In this document: piece after piece, positions 8,175 through 16,068 of the stretch
How the letters are laid out: every line of letters begins with the position of its first letter
How positions within the stretch are numbered: the first letter of the stretch is position 1
NCBI GenBank assembly: GCA_965218055.1
Contig: CBDCKA010000002.1
Coordinates: 2,914,001-2,978,000, forward strand
DNA: 64,000 nt
From: CBDBKE01 sp965218055
GTDB lineage: Bacteria; Acidobacteriota; Terriglobia; JAJPHL01; JAPKYU01
Direction of reading: 5' to 3'
Made by a program: the position numbers and the translations under genes
The notes under the pieces: generated by a model
What the model saw: the letters and a program-made list of their open reading frames with translations, nothing else
The model's database searches: none
Told to the model about the DNA's origin: nothing

Positions 8175-9296
8175 TCAGGAACCCAGCAGCTTGCGGACTT
8201 CTTCAGCCAACGCCGCCTCGGAGGTGTCGCGGAGAAACTCTTGGAGTGCCTCCCGAGCGAAGGGCAATTCCAGGCGAGTCAGGGCACGCAGGGCGGCCAC
8301 GCGCAGCGGCCGCTCGAGTGTCGCCTCATTGGCGCAGTTGAGCAGCGCCCGGGCGGCTTCCTCGGTGCCGATGGACCACAGAATGGCCACCGCCTTCTGG
8401 AGCAAATGCGGGTACTGGTCGTCTCCCGGATGCCGGAGGAATTTCTCCAGGTGGGGAGCGGTCTGTGGCTCCTTCAGCACCAGCAGGTCGTCCAGGACGG
8501 TCTCCAGGACAGCTGGCTTCATAGCGGGCAGGGCGCGGGCCAGGGGCAGCGCCCGCGCGGGGGACTGGGTCCTCAGTACGGCAGTGACAGCAGCCTGCTG
8601 CACCCGCTCCTCGGGGTGGGAGAGCGCTGGCTCAAGGCGGTCCAGCAGAGCTGGGTCAGCCAGTTCGGCTAGCGCTACGACCGCGTTGCGCACCACGTAC
8701 CATTGTGGGGCCGAGAGTCTTTCCGACAGCGCAGCAACGGCTGACCTGCCGAGCAGTTTCACCACCTGCAAAATCCTCAGCCGCCGTGCGGCCACCTGCT
8801 CCTTTTCCAAAAACACCAGCAGTTCCTGCGCCGCCGGGTCACCCACCCGCTTCAGCAACGGCAACACGTACCTGCTCACCCTTGGGTCGTCTGTGTGCGA
8901 GGCGCAGCTTCTGACCAGCTCCTGGAGGGTGGCTGGCTTTAACAGACGGGACGCGGCCTGGCGGGCCACGTGGCCGCGCCGAGAAAACTCTTCCGCAATC
9001 TCGGTCACCACTCCCGCGCCGCTTATAGCCAGAGGGTATTGCTCCCGCTGGGCGGCGGTCTGCGTCAGCACGACCAAAGATTCCACCAGGGGCGTGGCCA
9101 CCACCACTGAGCTTTCCTCGCGCAGGCGGTTGGAGATGGTCTCCAGGAGCTTTTCCGCGTTGGAAGGCAACCCGTCCGAACACAATTGCGCAAGCAGGTG
9201 TCGCCCGCGGGTGAACACCTCGGCGCGCGCCGGCTCCGATTGAGGGGCGCGGTCCTCAAACAGGGCCATGGCCGCTGCTTCCTCCGACGTCCCCAT
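8175..9296 (-). CDS. HEAT-repeat protein
   Basis: 373 aa, almost wholly helical. It contains recurring ~30-residue units such as WYVVRNAVVALAELADPALLDRLEPALSHPEERVQQAAVTAVLRT and PLRVAALRALTRLELPFAREALQEFL, the HEAT/PBS-lyase-like pattern. HEAT solenoids are protein-binding scaffolds; no catalytic motif is visible. No signal peptide. It is probably the first gene of a minus-strand group with the glycosyltransferase and the 2Fe-2S protein. Specific role unknown. Confidence 0.8.
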   Translation of the reverse strand: MGTSEEAAAMALFEDRAPQSEPARAEVFTRGRHLLAQLCSDGLPSNAEKLLETISNRLREESSVVVATPLVESLVVLTQTAAQREQYPLAISGAGVVTEIAEEFSRRGHVARQAASRLLKPATLQELVRSCASHTDDPRVSRYVLPLLKRVGDPAAQELLVFLEKEQVAARRLRILQVVKLLGRSAVAALSERLSAPQWYVVRNAVVALAELADPALLDRLEPALSHPEERVQQAAVTAVLRTQSPARALPLARALPAMKPAVLETVLDDLLVLKEPQTAPHLEKFLRHPGDDQYPHLLQKAVAILWSIGTEEAARALLNCANEATLERPLRVAALRALTRLELPFAREALQEFLRDTSEAALAEEVRKLLGS

Positions 9297-9450
9297 TGCA
9301 GCACATTCTACCCACCGCTCAATCAGGAAGCAAGGAGGGCCAGTAGAAGAACGCGCTTCCGAGCCACGAGCATGAGCGAGTGGTCATGAACTTTTGTGGC
9401 CAATTTCTGGGACGCGACACTAGCGCACTACCCAACGACGACCCCACAAG

Positions 9451-9479
9451 TTGACATGCCCCAAGGGCGCTGCTATACG
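9451..9479 (+). promoter_or_regulatory. Sigma70-like promoter upstream of FAD/Fe-S dehydrogenase operon
   Basis: TTGACA (9451-9456), 17-nt spacer, TATACG (9474-9479, 4 of 6 to TATAAT). Predicted transcription start is about 9486. It probably serves the operon starting at 9707 (leader ~220 nt). The ATG at 9487 would then sit at the very 5' end of the transcript. Confidence 0.6.
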
Positions 9480-9486
9480 GTTCAGC

Positions 9487-9678
9487 ATGGGTGCGCAACC
9501 CCCGCGGCGCGGGACCGGAGGAACTGGAGAGGGCACCTTACGCGTCTCTTTCGCCGGCGGCGGCGAGAACCTGATGCGCGGGTTGGAACGTTTGCGAGAG
9601 GGTTTGGTACGGATCGGCACGCAGCCGGGTGGCAGAGGCGCGCCAACGGCAAGCATTCCATATCTTGACCGACCATGA
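9487..9678 (+). pseudogene. Possible small ORF or aminotransferase C-terminal remnant
   Basis: 63 codons from ATG 9487 without a ribosome site. The stretch GTLRVSFAGGGENLMRGLERL resembles the C-terminal end of fold-type I PLP aminotransferases (pattern LRLSF...I.EGIRRL), but no PLP-lysine or upstream domain is present. It could be a decayed gene end, a leaderless small gene or chance. The rest of the 9297-9706 interval holds the promoter at 9451 and the 16-bp repeats at 9667; nothing else convincing was seen. Confidence 0.25.
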
Positions 9679-9714
9679 TTTTGACCAGCCATGATCTTGT
9701 CCAGCTATGATCCC
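9667..9714. repeat. Three tandem 16-bp repeats spanning the start codon at 9707
   Basis: Units at 9667-9682, 9683-9698 and 9699-9714 follow the pattern GACC(G/A)(A/C)CCATGATTTT with 2-5 differences between copies. Each copy contains an ATG; the third ATG is the start used for the dehydrogenase gene. They may be a short tandem duplication or regulator half-sites. Confidence 0.7.
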
Positions 9715-12694
9715 GACACCTGGCGAACCCGAAGCTCACGAGAGCTTAGCTGGCGCTGACCCCGGGTCTCCCGTGGTCCAGGCGGATGCCTCACGCGTGG
9801 ACGCGGAGGCGCTACGCCGGGAATTGATGTCCCATCTGGCAGGCGAAGTCCGCTTCGACAAGCTTTCCCGAGCGCTTTATTCCACCGACGCCAGTGTCTA
9901 CCAGATTGAGCCCCTGGGCGTGGTCGTAGTGCGCTCGCGTGAGGATGTGGTCCGCACGGTTCAGGTTTGTAGCCAGCTCCGTTGCCCCATCACTGCCCGC
10001 GGCGGAGGCACTTCGCAGGCGGGCCAGGCCATCGGACCCGGCCTACAGTTGGACACCTCGAAATTTTTCAACCGGCTTCTGGAAGTGAATGTCGCGGAGC
10101 GCTGGGCACGGGTGGAGCCGGGCATCGTGCTGGACGAGATGAACGAGCAGCTCCGTCCCCACGGCCTGCAGTTCGCGCCTGATGTCTCCACCTCCAACCG
10201 GGCGACCCTGGGCGGGATGATGGCCAACAACTCCTGTGGCGCGCGCTCGGTGATCTACGGGAAGACCATTGATCACGTGCTGGAGCAGCACGTGGTGCTG
10301 GCCGACGGAAGTGTCGCCCACCTGCGACCGCTCGCGCCAGAGGAGCTGGAAGCTGTCTCGAGAGGCCACAGCCTGGAAGCGGCCGCGTATCGCACGGTGC
10401 AGGAGGTGACCGCTTCCTGCGCCGAGGAGATTGAACGCCGCTTCCCCAAGATCCTGCGGCGGGTCGGAGGCTACAACCTGGATGCGTTCCTCCACCGCGA
10501 TCAGCCGTTCAATCTGGCCAAGCTGATGGTGGGCTCCGAGGGAACGCTGTGCGTCGTGGTGGAGGCGAAGCTAAAGCTGGTTCCGATCCCTCGGACCAGT
10601 GTCTTGCTGGTCATCCACTTCACGGACCTTCTGCCAGCACTCGCCGCTACCCCAGCCATCCTTGAGCACCAGCCGTCAGCGATTGAGTTGTTGGACAAGT
10701 TCATCCTCGACTCCACGCGCCAGCGGCCCTCGTTGGAAAGCCTGCGCGACTTCATTCGCGGCGATCCCGGCGCCCTGCTGATCGTCGAGTTCCAGGGCGA
10801 TCACCCAGAATCGCTGCTGGAGCAGCTCGATTCGCTGGAGCTGGACCTCACGAGCAACCAACTCGGCTACCACTACCATCGCGCGCTGGACCCTGTGGCC
10901 CAGGGCCGCATCTGGAGTTTGCGCCGGGGGGCGCTGGGTCTTTCTATGGCCATGAAGGGGGATGCCAAGTCGTTTTCCTTTGTGGAAGACACAGCGGTAG
11001 CGCCCGAAAAGCTGCGCGACTACATCGAGCGGTTTCTCCAACTTGTTCGCCGCCACCGAACCTCCGCCGGTGTCTACGCGCACGCCTCGGTTGGCTGTTT
11101 ACACGTCCGGCCCGTGGTCAACTTGAAGACCGAGGCAGGCGTGCGGCAGTTTGAGTCCATTGCCAGCGAGGTTGCCGACCTGGTGCTGGAGTACGGCGGG
11201 GCAATCTCGGGCGAGCACGGCGATGGCTTGGTCCGCAGCCCGTTTATGCACAGGATGTTCGGGCCCACGCTCTATGAGGCGTTCCGCACCATCAAGCGCG
11301 CCTTCGACCCGCTCGGCATTTTCAATCCAGGAAAGATCGTGGACTCTCCCCCGCTGACAGCCAATCTTCGCTACGGCCCGAGCTACCAGACGCCAGACCC
11401 GCCCACCTTTTTCGACTATTCCGAGTATGGCGGCCTGGGAAGGGCCGTGGAAATGTGCAGCGGCCTGGGCGCCTGCCGCAAGAAGCTGGCAGGAACGATG
11501 TGCCCCTCCTACATGGCCACCCTGGACGAGATGCACACCACCCGCGGCCGCGCCAACGCGCTGCTGCTGGCAATGACGGGCCGGCTGGGCGAGACTCGCC
11601 TGACGGATCAGCAGGTGCTTCAAGCTCTGGACCTGTGCCTGGAGTGCCGCGCCTGCAAGTCCGAATGCCCCGTCGGGGTGGACATGGCGCGGTACAAGAG
11701 CGAGTTCCTGGCCGGGTACTGGGAGCGCAACGGCATTCCCAGGCAGGCGCGACTCCTCGGCCACCTCCACACCATTTCCCAATGGGGCAGCCGCTCGGCC
11801 CCGGTGTCGAACTGGCTGGTCCGCAGTTGGCCGGTTCGCAAGCTCAACGAAATGCTGTTTGGCATTGATTCCCGCCGAAAGTTGCCCGAATGGCGGCGGC
11901 CGACGCTGGCGCACTGGTTTGGCCGGAGAAACGGGGTGTCCCGACCGTCGGGGGATGCCCCCAGGGTCGTATTGTTCAACGACACGTTCACCAATTATTA
12001 CCAGTCCGAGGTGGGAATCGCCGCCGTCGAACTTCTGGAAGCGGCAGGCATTGGCGTTGATCTGGTGCAACACGGCTGTTGCGGGCGTCCGCTGATCTCC
12101 CAGGGCCTTTTGGCCCAAGCTCGGGAGCAAGCCGCGGCAAACGTGGAAATGCTGTTCGCATCGGCAGCGCCGGGTAAAAAGATCCTTTTTTGCGAGCCGA
12201 GCTGCCTCTCGGCGATGCGCGAGGATGCTCCGGCGCTGCTGCGCGGCGAGGCTCAGAGCAGGGCAATGGTTGTGGCCGGGGCCTGCATGCTGCTCGAAGA
12301 GTTCCTGGAGACGGAGTGGCAGCGCGAGCGACTGTGCCTGGCCTTGCAGCCGGGGCCGAGGAAAGTCCTGCTCCACGGGCATTGCCACCAGAAGGCAATG
12401 GGACTGCTGCCGGCTGGCCGGGCCCTGCTATCCCGCATCCCTTCCTGCACCGTGGTGGATCTCGATGCTGGCTGCTGCGGGATGGCAGGCTCGTTCGGGT
12501 ATCTGCGCAACCACTATGATCTGTCGCGCCAGATCGCCGAGCGCCGTCTGCTGCCAGCGGTCCGCAGCAAAGAACCGGATACGGTGCTGGTAGCGCCGGG
12601 AATTTCCTGCCGGCATCAAGTGGAGGACTTCAGCGGCGAGAAAGCGTTGCATCCCGCGGTCCTGCTCCGATCCCTGCTGGCAGGTAGCCGATGA
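9707..12694 (+). CDS. FAD-linked/Fe-S D-2-hydroxyacid dehydrogenase-like protein
   Basis: 995 aa. The N-terminal FAD-binding type 4 domain (residues ~35-270: PITARGGGTSQAGQ, then MMANNSCGARSVIYGKTIDHV) is followed by the FAD-oxidase C domain with SGEHGDGLVRSPF. It is then fused to a Fe-S module: CSGLGACRKKLAGTMCP (~583), CLECRACKSECPVG (~643), and two CCG motifs (CCGRPL ~788, CCGMAGSFGY ~921). This is the architecture of YdiJ-type and D-lactate/D-2-hydroxyglutarate dehydrogenases, which feed electrons to quinones or ferredoxin-like partners. The exact 2-hydroxyacid is unknown. The start lacks a clear ribosome site and lies in a 16-bp repeat; GTG 9797 or ATG 9827 are alternatives. The carboxylate permease 34 nt downstream suggests uptake and oxidation of a hydroxy- or dicarboxylate. 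Confidence 0.9.
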   Translation: MIPTPGEPEAHESLAGADPGSPVVQADASRVDAEALRRELMSHLAGEVRFDKLSRALYSTDASVYQIEPLGVVVVRSREDVVRTVQVCSQLRCPITARGGGTSQAGQAIGPGLQLDTSKFFNRLLEVNVAERWARVEPGIVLDEMNEQLRPHGLQFAPDVSTSNRATLGGMMANNSCGARSVIYGKTIDHVLEQHVVLADGSVAHLRPLAPEELEAVSRGHSLEAAAYRTVQEVTASCAEEIERRFPKILRRVGGYNLDAFLHRDQPFNLAKLMVGSEGTLCVVVEAKLKLVPIPRTSVLLVIHFTDLLPALAATPAILEHQPSAIELLDKFILDSTRQRPSLESLRDFIRGDPGALLIVEFQGDHPESLLEQLDSLELDLTSNQLGYHYHRALDPVAQGRIWSLRRGALGLSMAMKGDAKSFSFVEDTAVAPEKLRDYIERFLQLVRRHRTSAGVYAHASVGCLHVRPVVNLKTEAGVRQFESIASEVADLVLEYGGAISGEHGDGLVRSPFMHRMFGPTLYEAFRTIKRAFDPLGIFNPGKIVDSPPLTANLRYGPSYQTPDPPTFFDYSEYGGLGRAVEMCSGLGACRKKLAGTMCPSYMATLDEMHTTRGRANALLLAMTGRLGETRLTDQQVLQALDLCLECRACKSECPVGVDMARYKSEFLAGYWERNGIPRQARLLGHLHTISQWGSRSAPVSNWLVRSWPVRKLNEMLFGIDSRRKLPEWRRPTLAHWFGRRNGVSRPSGDAPRVVLFNDTFTNYYQSEVGIAAVELLEAAGIGVDLVQHGCCGRPLISQGLLAQAREQAAANVEMLFASAAPGKKILFCEPSCLSAMREDAPALLRGEAQSRAMVVAGACMLLEEFLETEWQRERLCLALQPGPRKVLLHGHCHQKAMGLLPAGRALLSRIPSCTVVDLDAGCCGMAGSFGYLRNHYDLSRQIAERRLLPAVRSKEPDTVLVAPGISCRHQVEDFSGEKALHPAVLLRSLLAGSR

Positions 12695-12728
12695 TTCAGT
12701 TTGTTCTCAGCGTCTTCGCGGTGAGGGA

Positions 12729-14051
12729 ATGAATCTGGCAGCGATCTCGTTCGGCGCGCTGCTGCTGGCGATCCTCCTCAGCAGCACGACGAAGGTCAAC
12801 GTCGGGTTCCTCTCGATTGTCTTCGCCTGGATCATCGGCGTCTATTTAGGCGGGATGCAGGCGGCGGAGGTGGCGGCCGGTTTCCCGACCCAACTGTTTC
12901 TGACGCTGGTGGGCGTCACGCTGCTATTTGCTCAGGCCCAGGTGAATGGGACTCTGGACAAAGTGGCACACCGGGCCCTGCGGATATGCAAGGGGAACAC
13001 GGGGCTGATCCCGGTGATGTTTTTCTTCCTGGCGCTCGTGTTGGCCTCCGTTGGGCCGGGCAACATTGCCACGGCCGCCCTGATAGCCCCCATGGCCATG
13101 GCGGTGGCGGGTCGCGCGGGGATCTCGGGCTTCCTGATGGCGATCATGGTGGGCAATGGCGCCAACGCCGGTTCGCTTTCTCCCTTTGCGCCGACCGGCA
13201 TCATTGTCAACGGCCTGATGGCCCGGATGGAGCTAGGCGGCCTGGAGTGGCAAACCTACCTCAACAACTTGGTGGCGCATACGGCGGTCGCCTTTGCCGG
13301 TTACTTCCTCTTTGGAGGCTGGCGGCTTTTCAAACGAACCTACGCCGGCGAGCAACTTTTGGCAACGAAGGCGCCGCCGGACGGCGCCTCGCCCGGCAGC
13401 ACCTCCTTGGATGCCCAATCCTTGGATGCCCAATCCGACGCTGGACAGCCTTTCCAACCCAGACAGTGGGTGACACTGGGCGTCATTGGCGCCTGGATCC
13501 TGGCCGTTATCCTGTTCGGTGTGAATGTCGGGATGGGGGCCTTCGCGGCGGTCATCCTGCTGCTGCTGTTTCGGGTTGCCGACGAGAACACCACGGTGCG
13601 TGTCATGCCCTGGCGCATCATCTTAATGGTGACCGGCGTGACGGTGCTGATCGCGATGCTGGAAAAGACCGGCGGGATGGATCTGTTCACTACCGTGTTG
13701 GCCCGCTTCTCCACCGCCGACTCGGTCACCGGCGTCATTGCGTTCCTCACCGGCTTCATCTCTGTTTATAGCAGCACCTCCGGCGTTGTATTACCGGCGT
13801 TCCTGCCGACTGTCCCCGGGCTGATTGAGAAACTGGGCGGCGGAGACCCGCTGGCCATCGCTTCGGCGATGAACGTAGGCTCGCACCTGGTGGATGTTTC
13901 TCCGGTTTCCACCATCGGCGCGCTTTGTCTGGCCTCGGCTGCCGCCAGCGAAGACAGCCGCGCACTATTTAATAAGCTGCTGGCCTGGGGGCTTTCGATG
14001 TCCGTGGTGGGCGCCCTGCTCTGCTACGTCTTCTTTGGTCTGCTGTGGTAG
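12729..14051 (+). CDS. MatC/SLC13-like carboxylate permease
   Basis: 440 aa, about eleven hydrophobic segments. The N-terminus (ALLLAILLSSTTKVNVGFLSIVFAW, then GFPTQLFLTLVGVTLLFAQAQVNGTLD) matches the MatC N-terminal domain of dicarboxylate carriers. Two re-entrant-like signature regions are present: VGPGNIATAALIAPMAMAVAG and NVGSHLVDVSPVSTIGALCLA. A Gln/Asp/Ser-rich cytoplasmic loop near residues 210-245 contains an internal SLDAQSLDAQS duplication. Predicted role is cation-coupled uptake of a small carboxylate, probably the substrate of the dehydrogenase encoded 34 nt upstream. MatC itself was named for malonate; the actual ligand here is not readable. Confidence 0.85.
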   Translation: MNLAAISFGALLLAILLSSTTKVNVGFLSIVFAWIIGVYLGGMQAAEVAAGFPTQLFLTLVGVTLLFAQAQVNGTLDKVAHRALRICKGNTGLIPVMFFFLALVLASVGPGNIATAALIAPMAMAVAGRAGISGFLMAIMVGNGANAGSLSPFAPTGIIVNGLMARMELGGLEWQTYLNNLVAHTAVAFAGYFLFGGWRLFKRTYAGEQLLATKAPPDGASPGSTSLDAQSLDAQSDAGQPFQPRQWVTLGVIGAWILAVILFGVNVGMGAFAAVILLLLFRVADENTTVRVMPWRIILMVTGVTVLIAMLEKTGGMDLFTTVLARFSTADSVTGVIAFLTGFISVYSSTSGVVLPAFLPTVPGLIEKLGGGDPLAIASAMNVGSHLVDVSPVSTIGALCLASAAASEDSRALFNKLLAWGLSMSVVGALLCYVFFGLLW

Positions 14052-14063
14052 CCCCTCAGTACA

Positions 14064-14243
14064 ATGGCTTCTTTCTTTTTGCACGTGGAGGGGGCTCACG
14101 CCCACGCGCAAATGGCTCGCGCCATCACCGCTGAAGTACTGGCCAAGAAGGTGGAGGATGGCTACCTCAAAGAAGAAGAAGCGGCGGTGCTGATGGAGAG
14201 AATCCTCCACCGCAACGGTAGGGAGTTGTGTGCCTCGCGGTGA
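14064..14243 (+). CDS. Small 59-aa hypothetical protein
   Basis: Begins 12 nt after the permease stop: ATG at 14064, stop TGA 14241-14243. The product is mostly one amphipathic helix (AITAEVLAKKVEDGYLKEEEAAVLMERIL) with basic and acidic faces and a Cys near the end. Codon use fits the neighbours. The position suggests the third gene of the dehydrogenase-permease operon. No family recognised; a regulatory or subunit-like role is possible but not shown. Confidence 0.5.
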   Translation: MASFFLHVEGAHAHAQMARAITAEVLAKKVEDGYLKEEEAAVLMERILHRNGRELCASR

Positions 14244-14336
14244 GGTGAATGGCGAGCGGATGCAGCACCAAAGTTGCGGGCGGTTTTGAGACTCCCCCCA
14301 TTGGCTCGGGGGTATCGGCATTCCAGCGCTGGATGC

Positions 14337-15947
14337 TCACCGCTCCAGCAGTTCATCCAGCGAAATCTTCTCGAATACCAGATTGGACTGGCTTCCTTCG
14401 TAGACAATGCCGATGTGCTCGTCGTCAATGCGGGTGATGCTCGGATAGCCGTTGCCGCGCCCTTCGTCGAGCAGCAGCCGGTACTTCTCAGGCCAGGTGC
14501 GGCCTTCGTCGAAACTGACTTGGATCGAGTGGTGATCACGGCCTGTCTGTGAGTGCGGGTTGGCGAACAGCAACACGTGCTTCGGTTGTCCTTTCTCTTG
14601 ATAGTCAAATCGAAACAGACTGCCGTTGCAGTTGGGTTCGATGAGCGCCTTGCGATGCGTCGGATGTGGCCGCCAGGTGCGGCCGAGGTCGTCGGTCACG
14701 TACACCGAGCGAAACTTGGTCGGGCGTTCGGTACGGGCGTTGAGCATGATCGAGCCGTCGTCCAACTGAACCGCCTGACATTCGGTGTTGCCGATCGCTG
14801 CGGGGGAGCCGACGGTCCAGGTGGACCCATGGTCACGGCTGACGATGAGTGTCGAGAACATGCGGTCCTTTTCGTCGCGTCCTTCGCCGGGCATGACCAG
14901 GGTGCCGTCGCGCAAAGTGATTCCTTGTTGAGGGGCCGGGGCGAAAAGAATCCACTCGGCCTTCTTTAGTTTGCGAGTCATGTTTTGCGGCTTCGTCCAG
15001 GTGCGCCCGTCGTCGGTGGAGCGCACCATCAGAAACTGGGCGCTTTTGCCGATTTCGTAGCCCGGTTCGGAACCGTCGCCTCTCCATTGATGCTTGCCGG
15101 GCTTGCCCCACATCCAGACGGCCCCGCAAAAAATCTCCCCGGTCTGCTGATCCACGACGATGCCCGGGTCGCTCACGCCGTTTTGTTCCTGGGGAAGCCC
15201 TCCATATTCACCCATGTCCATGATCGCGCGCATCGGCTCCCAGGTGCGCCCGCCGTCGGTGCTGCGGCTGAGGCCGATATCGATGTCCTCTTGCAGGTCC
15301 CGGCGCTTGCGCCGGCGAACGTCGTAGACACACAAGAGCGTCCCTTTTGGCGTCGTAGCCAGCGCCGGTATGCGATATGTGTGCACGCCGTCATCATTGT
15401 GCCTGCGCAGCGCGATGCCGATCCGCTTGCGCACCCCGGGCGATTGATCGCGCGGGGTCAGCTTTCCTGCCGTGGTGTCAATCGAGGTGCAAGCTGCATC
15501 CACTTTGCGAGACAAGCCGGCCTTGGATCTCAACCGGCAGGACAGCCAGAAGACGTGGGTCCCGGCGCGCAGGATTTGATCCCCGTGGAAAGAGATCCGG
15601 GCAGCCGGCTGGACCGGCTTGCCAAATGCAGTTTCAGGAGCAAACTCGCGCTTTTCGCCCGTATAGAACAGCTCCAGGGATTCCAGATCGCTCAGGTTGT
15701 CAGTCCCATCGAGAGAGAATCCGACCGACCGCACACGAACGTCCTGCTTGTGCTTCACTTCCACGACTACTTGGAGCAGTGCGTTATGGTCGTTGCGAAT
15801 CAGCACGGGGTGGACTCGTTGGGTCGTGCTGGCATCCAGTCCCTTTGATGAACCCGCCCCGCGGGTCCCGCCCGCGAGAGGCAACAGCAGAGCTGCCAGA
15901 CACAAGATACTCAGACGAAATATGGCCTTCTGCACCCGACTGGGCAT
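14337..15947 (-). CDS. Secreted exo-alpha-sialidase (GH33-like)
   Basis: 536 aa. Start at 15947 (MPSRVQKAIFRLSILCLAALLLPLAGG, signal peptide) has an AGGAG site 8 nt upstream; the ORF is open further 5' but without such context. Residues ~30-190 match the N-terminal domain that precedes some bacterial neuraminidases. The propeller shows the arginine-triad YRIP motif (VHTYRIPAL) and Asp-boxes S(T/R)D.G.TW at four or more places (STDGGRTW, STDDGRTW, SRDHGSTW, SFDEGRTW). The late NGYPSITRI and IVYEG segments carry the usual Tyr/Glu region. Predicted to release terminal sialic acids outside the cytoplasm. No sialic-acid catabolic genes were seen nearby, so the substrate could be another nonulosonic acid. 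Confidence 0.88.
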   Translation of the reverse strand: MPSRVQKAIFRLSILCLAALLLPLAGGTRGAGSSKGLDASTTQRVHPVLIRNDHNALLQVVVEVKHKQDVRVRSVGFSLDGTDNLSDLESLELFYTGEKREFAPETAFGKPVQPAARISFHGDQILRAGTHVFWLSCRLRSKAGLSRKVDAACTSIDTTAGKLTPRDQSPGVRKRIGIALRRHNDDGVHTYRIPALATTPKGTLLCVYDVRRRKRRDLQEDIDIGLSRSTDGGRTWEPMRAIMDMGEYGGLPQEQNGVSDPGIVVDQQTGEIFCGAVWMWGKPGKHQWRGDGSEPGYEIGKSAQFLMVRSTDDGRTWTKPQNMTRKLKKAEWILFAPAPQQGITLRDGTLVMPGEGRDEKDRMFSTLIVSRDHGSTWTVGSPAAIGNTECQAVQLDDGSIMLNARTERPTKFRSVYVTDDLGRTWRPHPTHRKALIEPNCNGSLFRFDYQEKGQPKHVLLFANPHSQTGRDHHSIQVSFDEGRTWPEKYRLLLDEGRGNGYPSITRIDDEHIGIVYEGSQSNLVFEKISLDELLER

Positions 15948-16068
15948 CACGGGGTCTCCTTTTTGCTCGGCGCGGGCGTGCCGGTGGCGGACCTGCCAGG
16001 TTGTTTTGATTTTCATTGACCTACCATGTTCTTGGCCATGTAACTCGCTGGCCGGGGTCGGCAAGTTT

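Noticed and set aside
11099..12388. 429-codon antisense ORF opposite the FAD/Fe-S dehydrogenase
   Set aside because: Composition bias only; the plus strand carries clear cofactor motifs.
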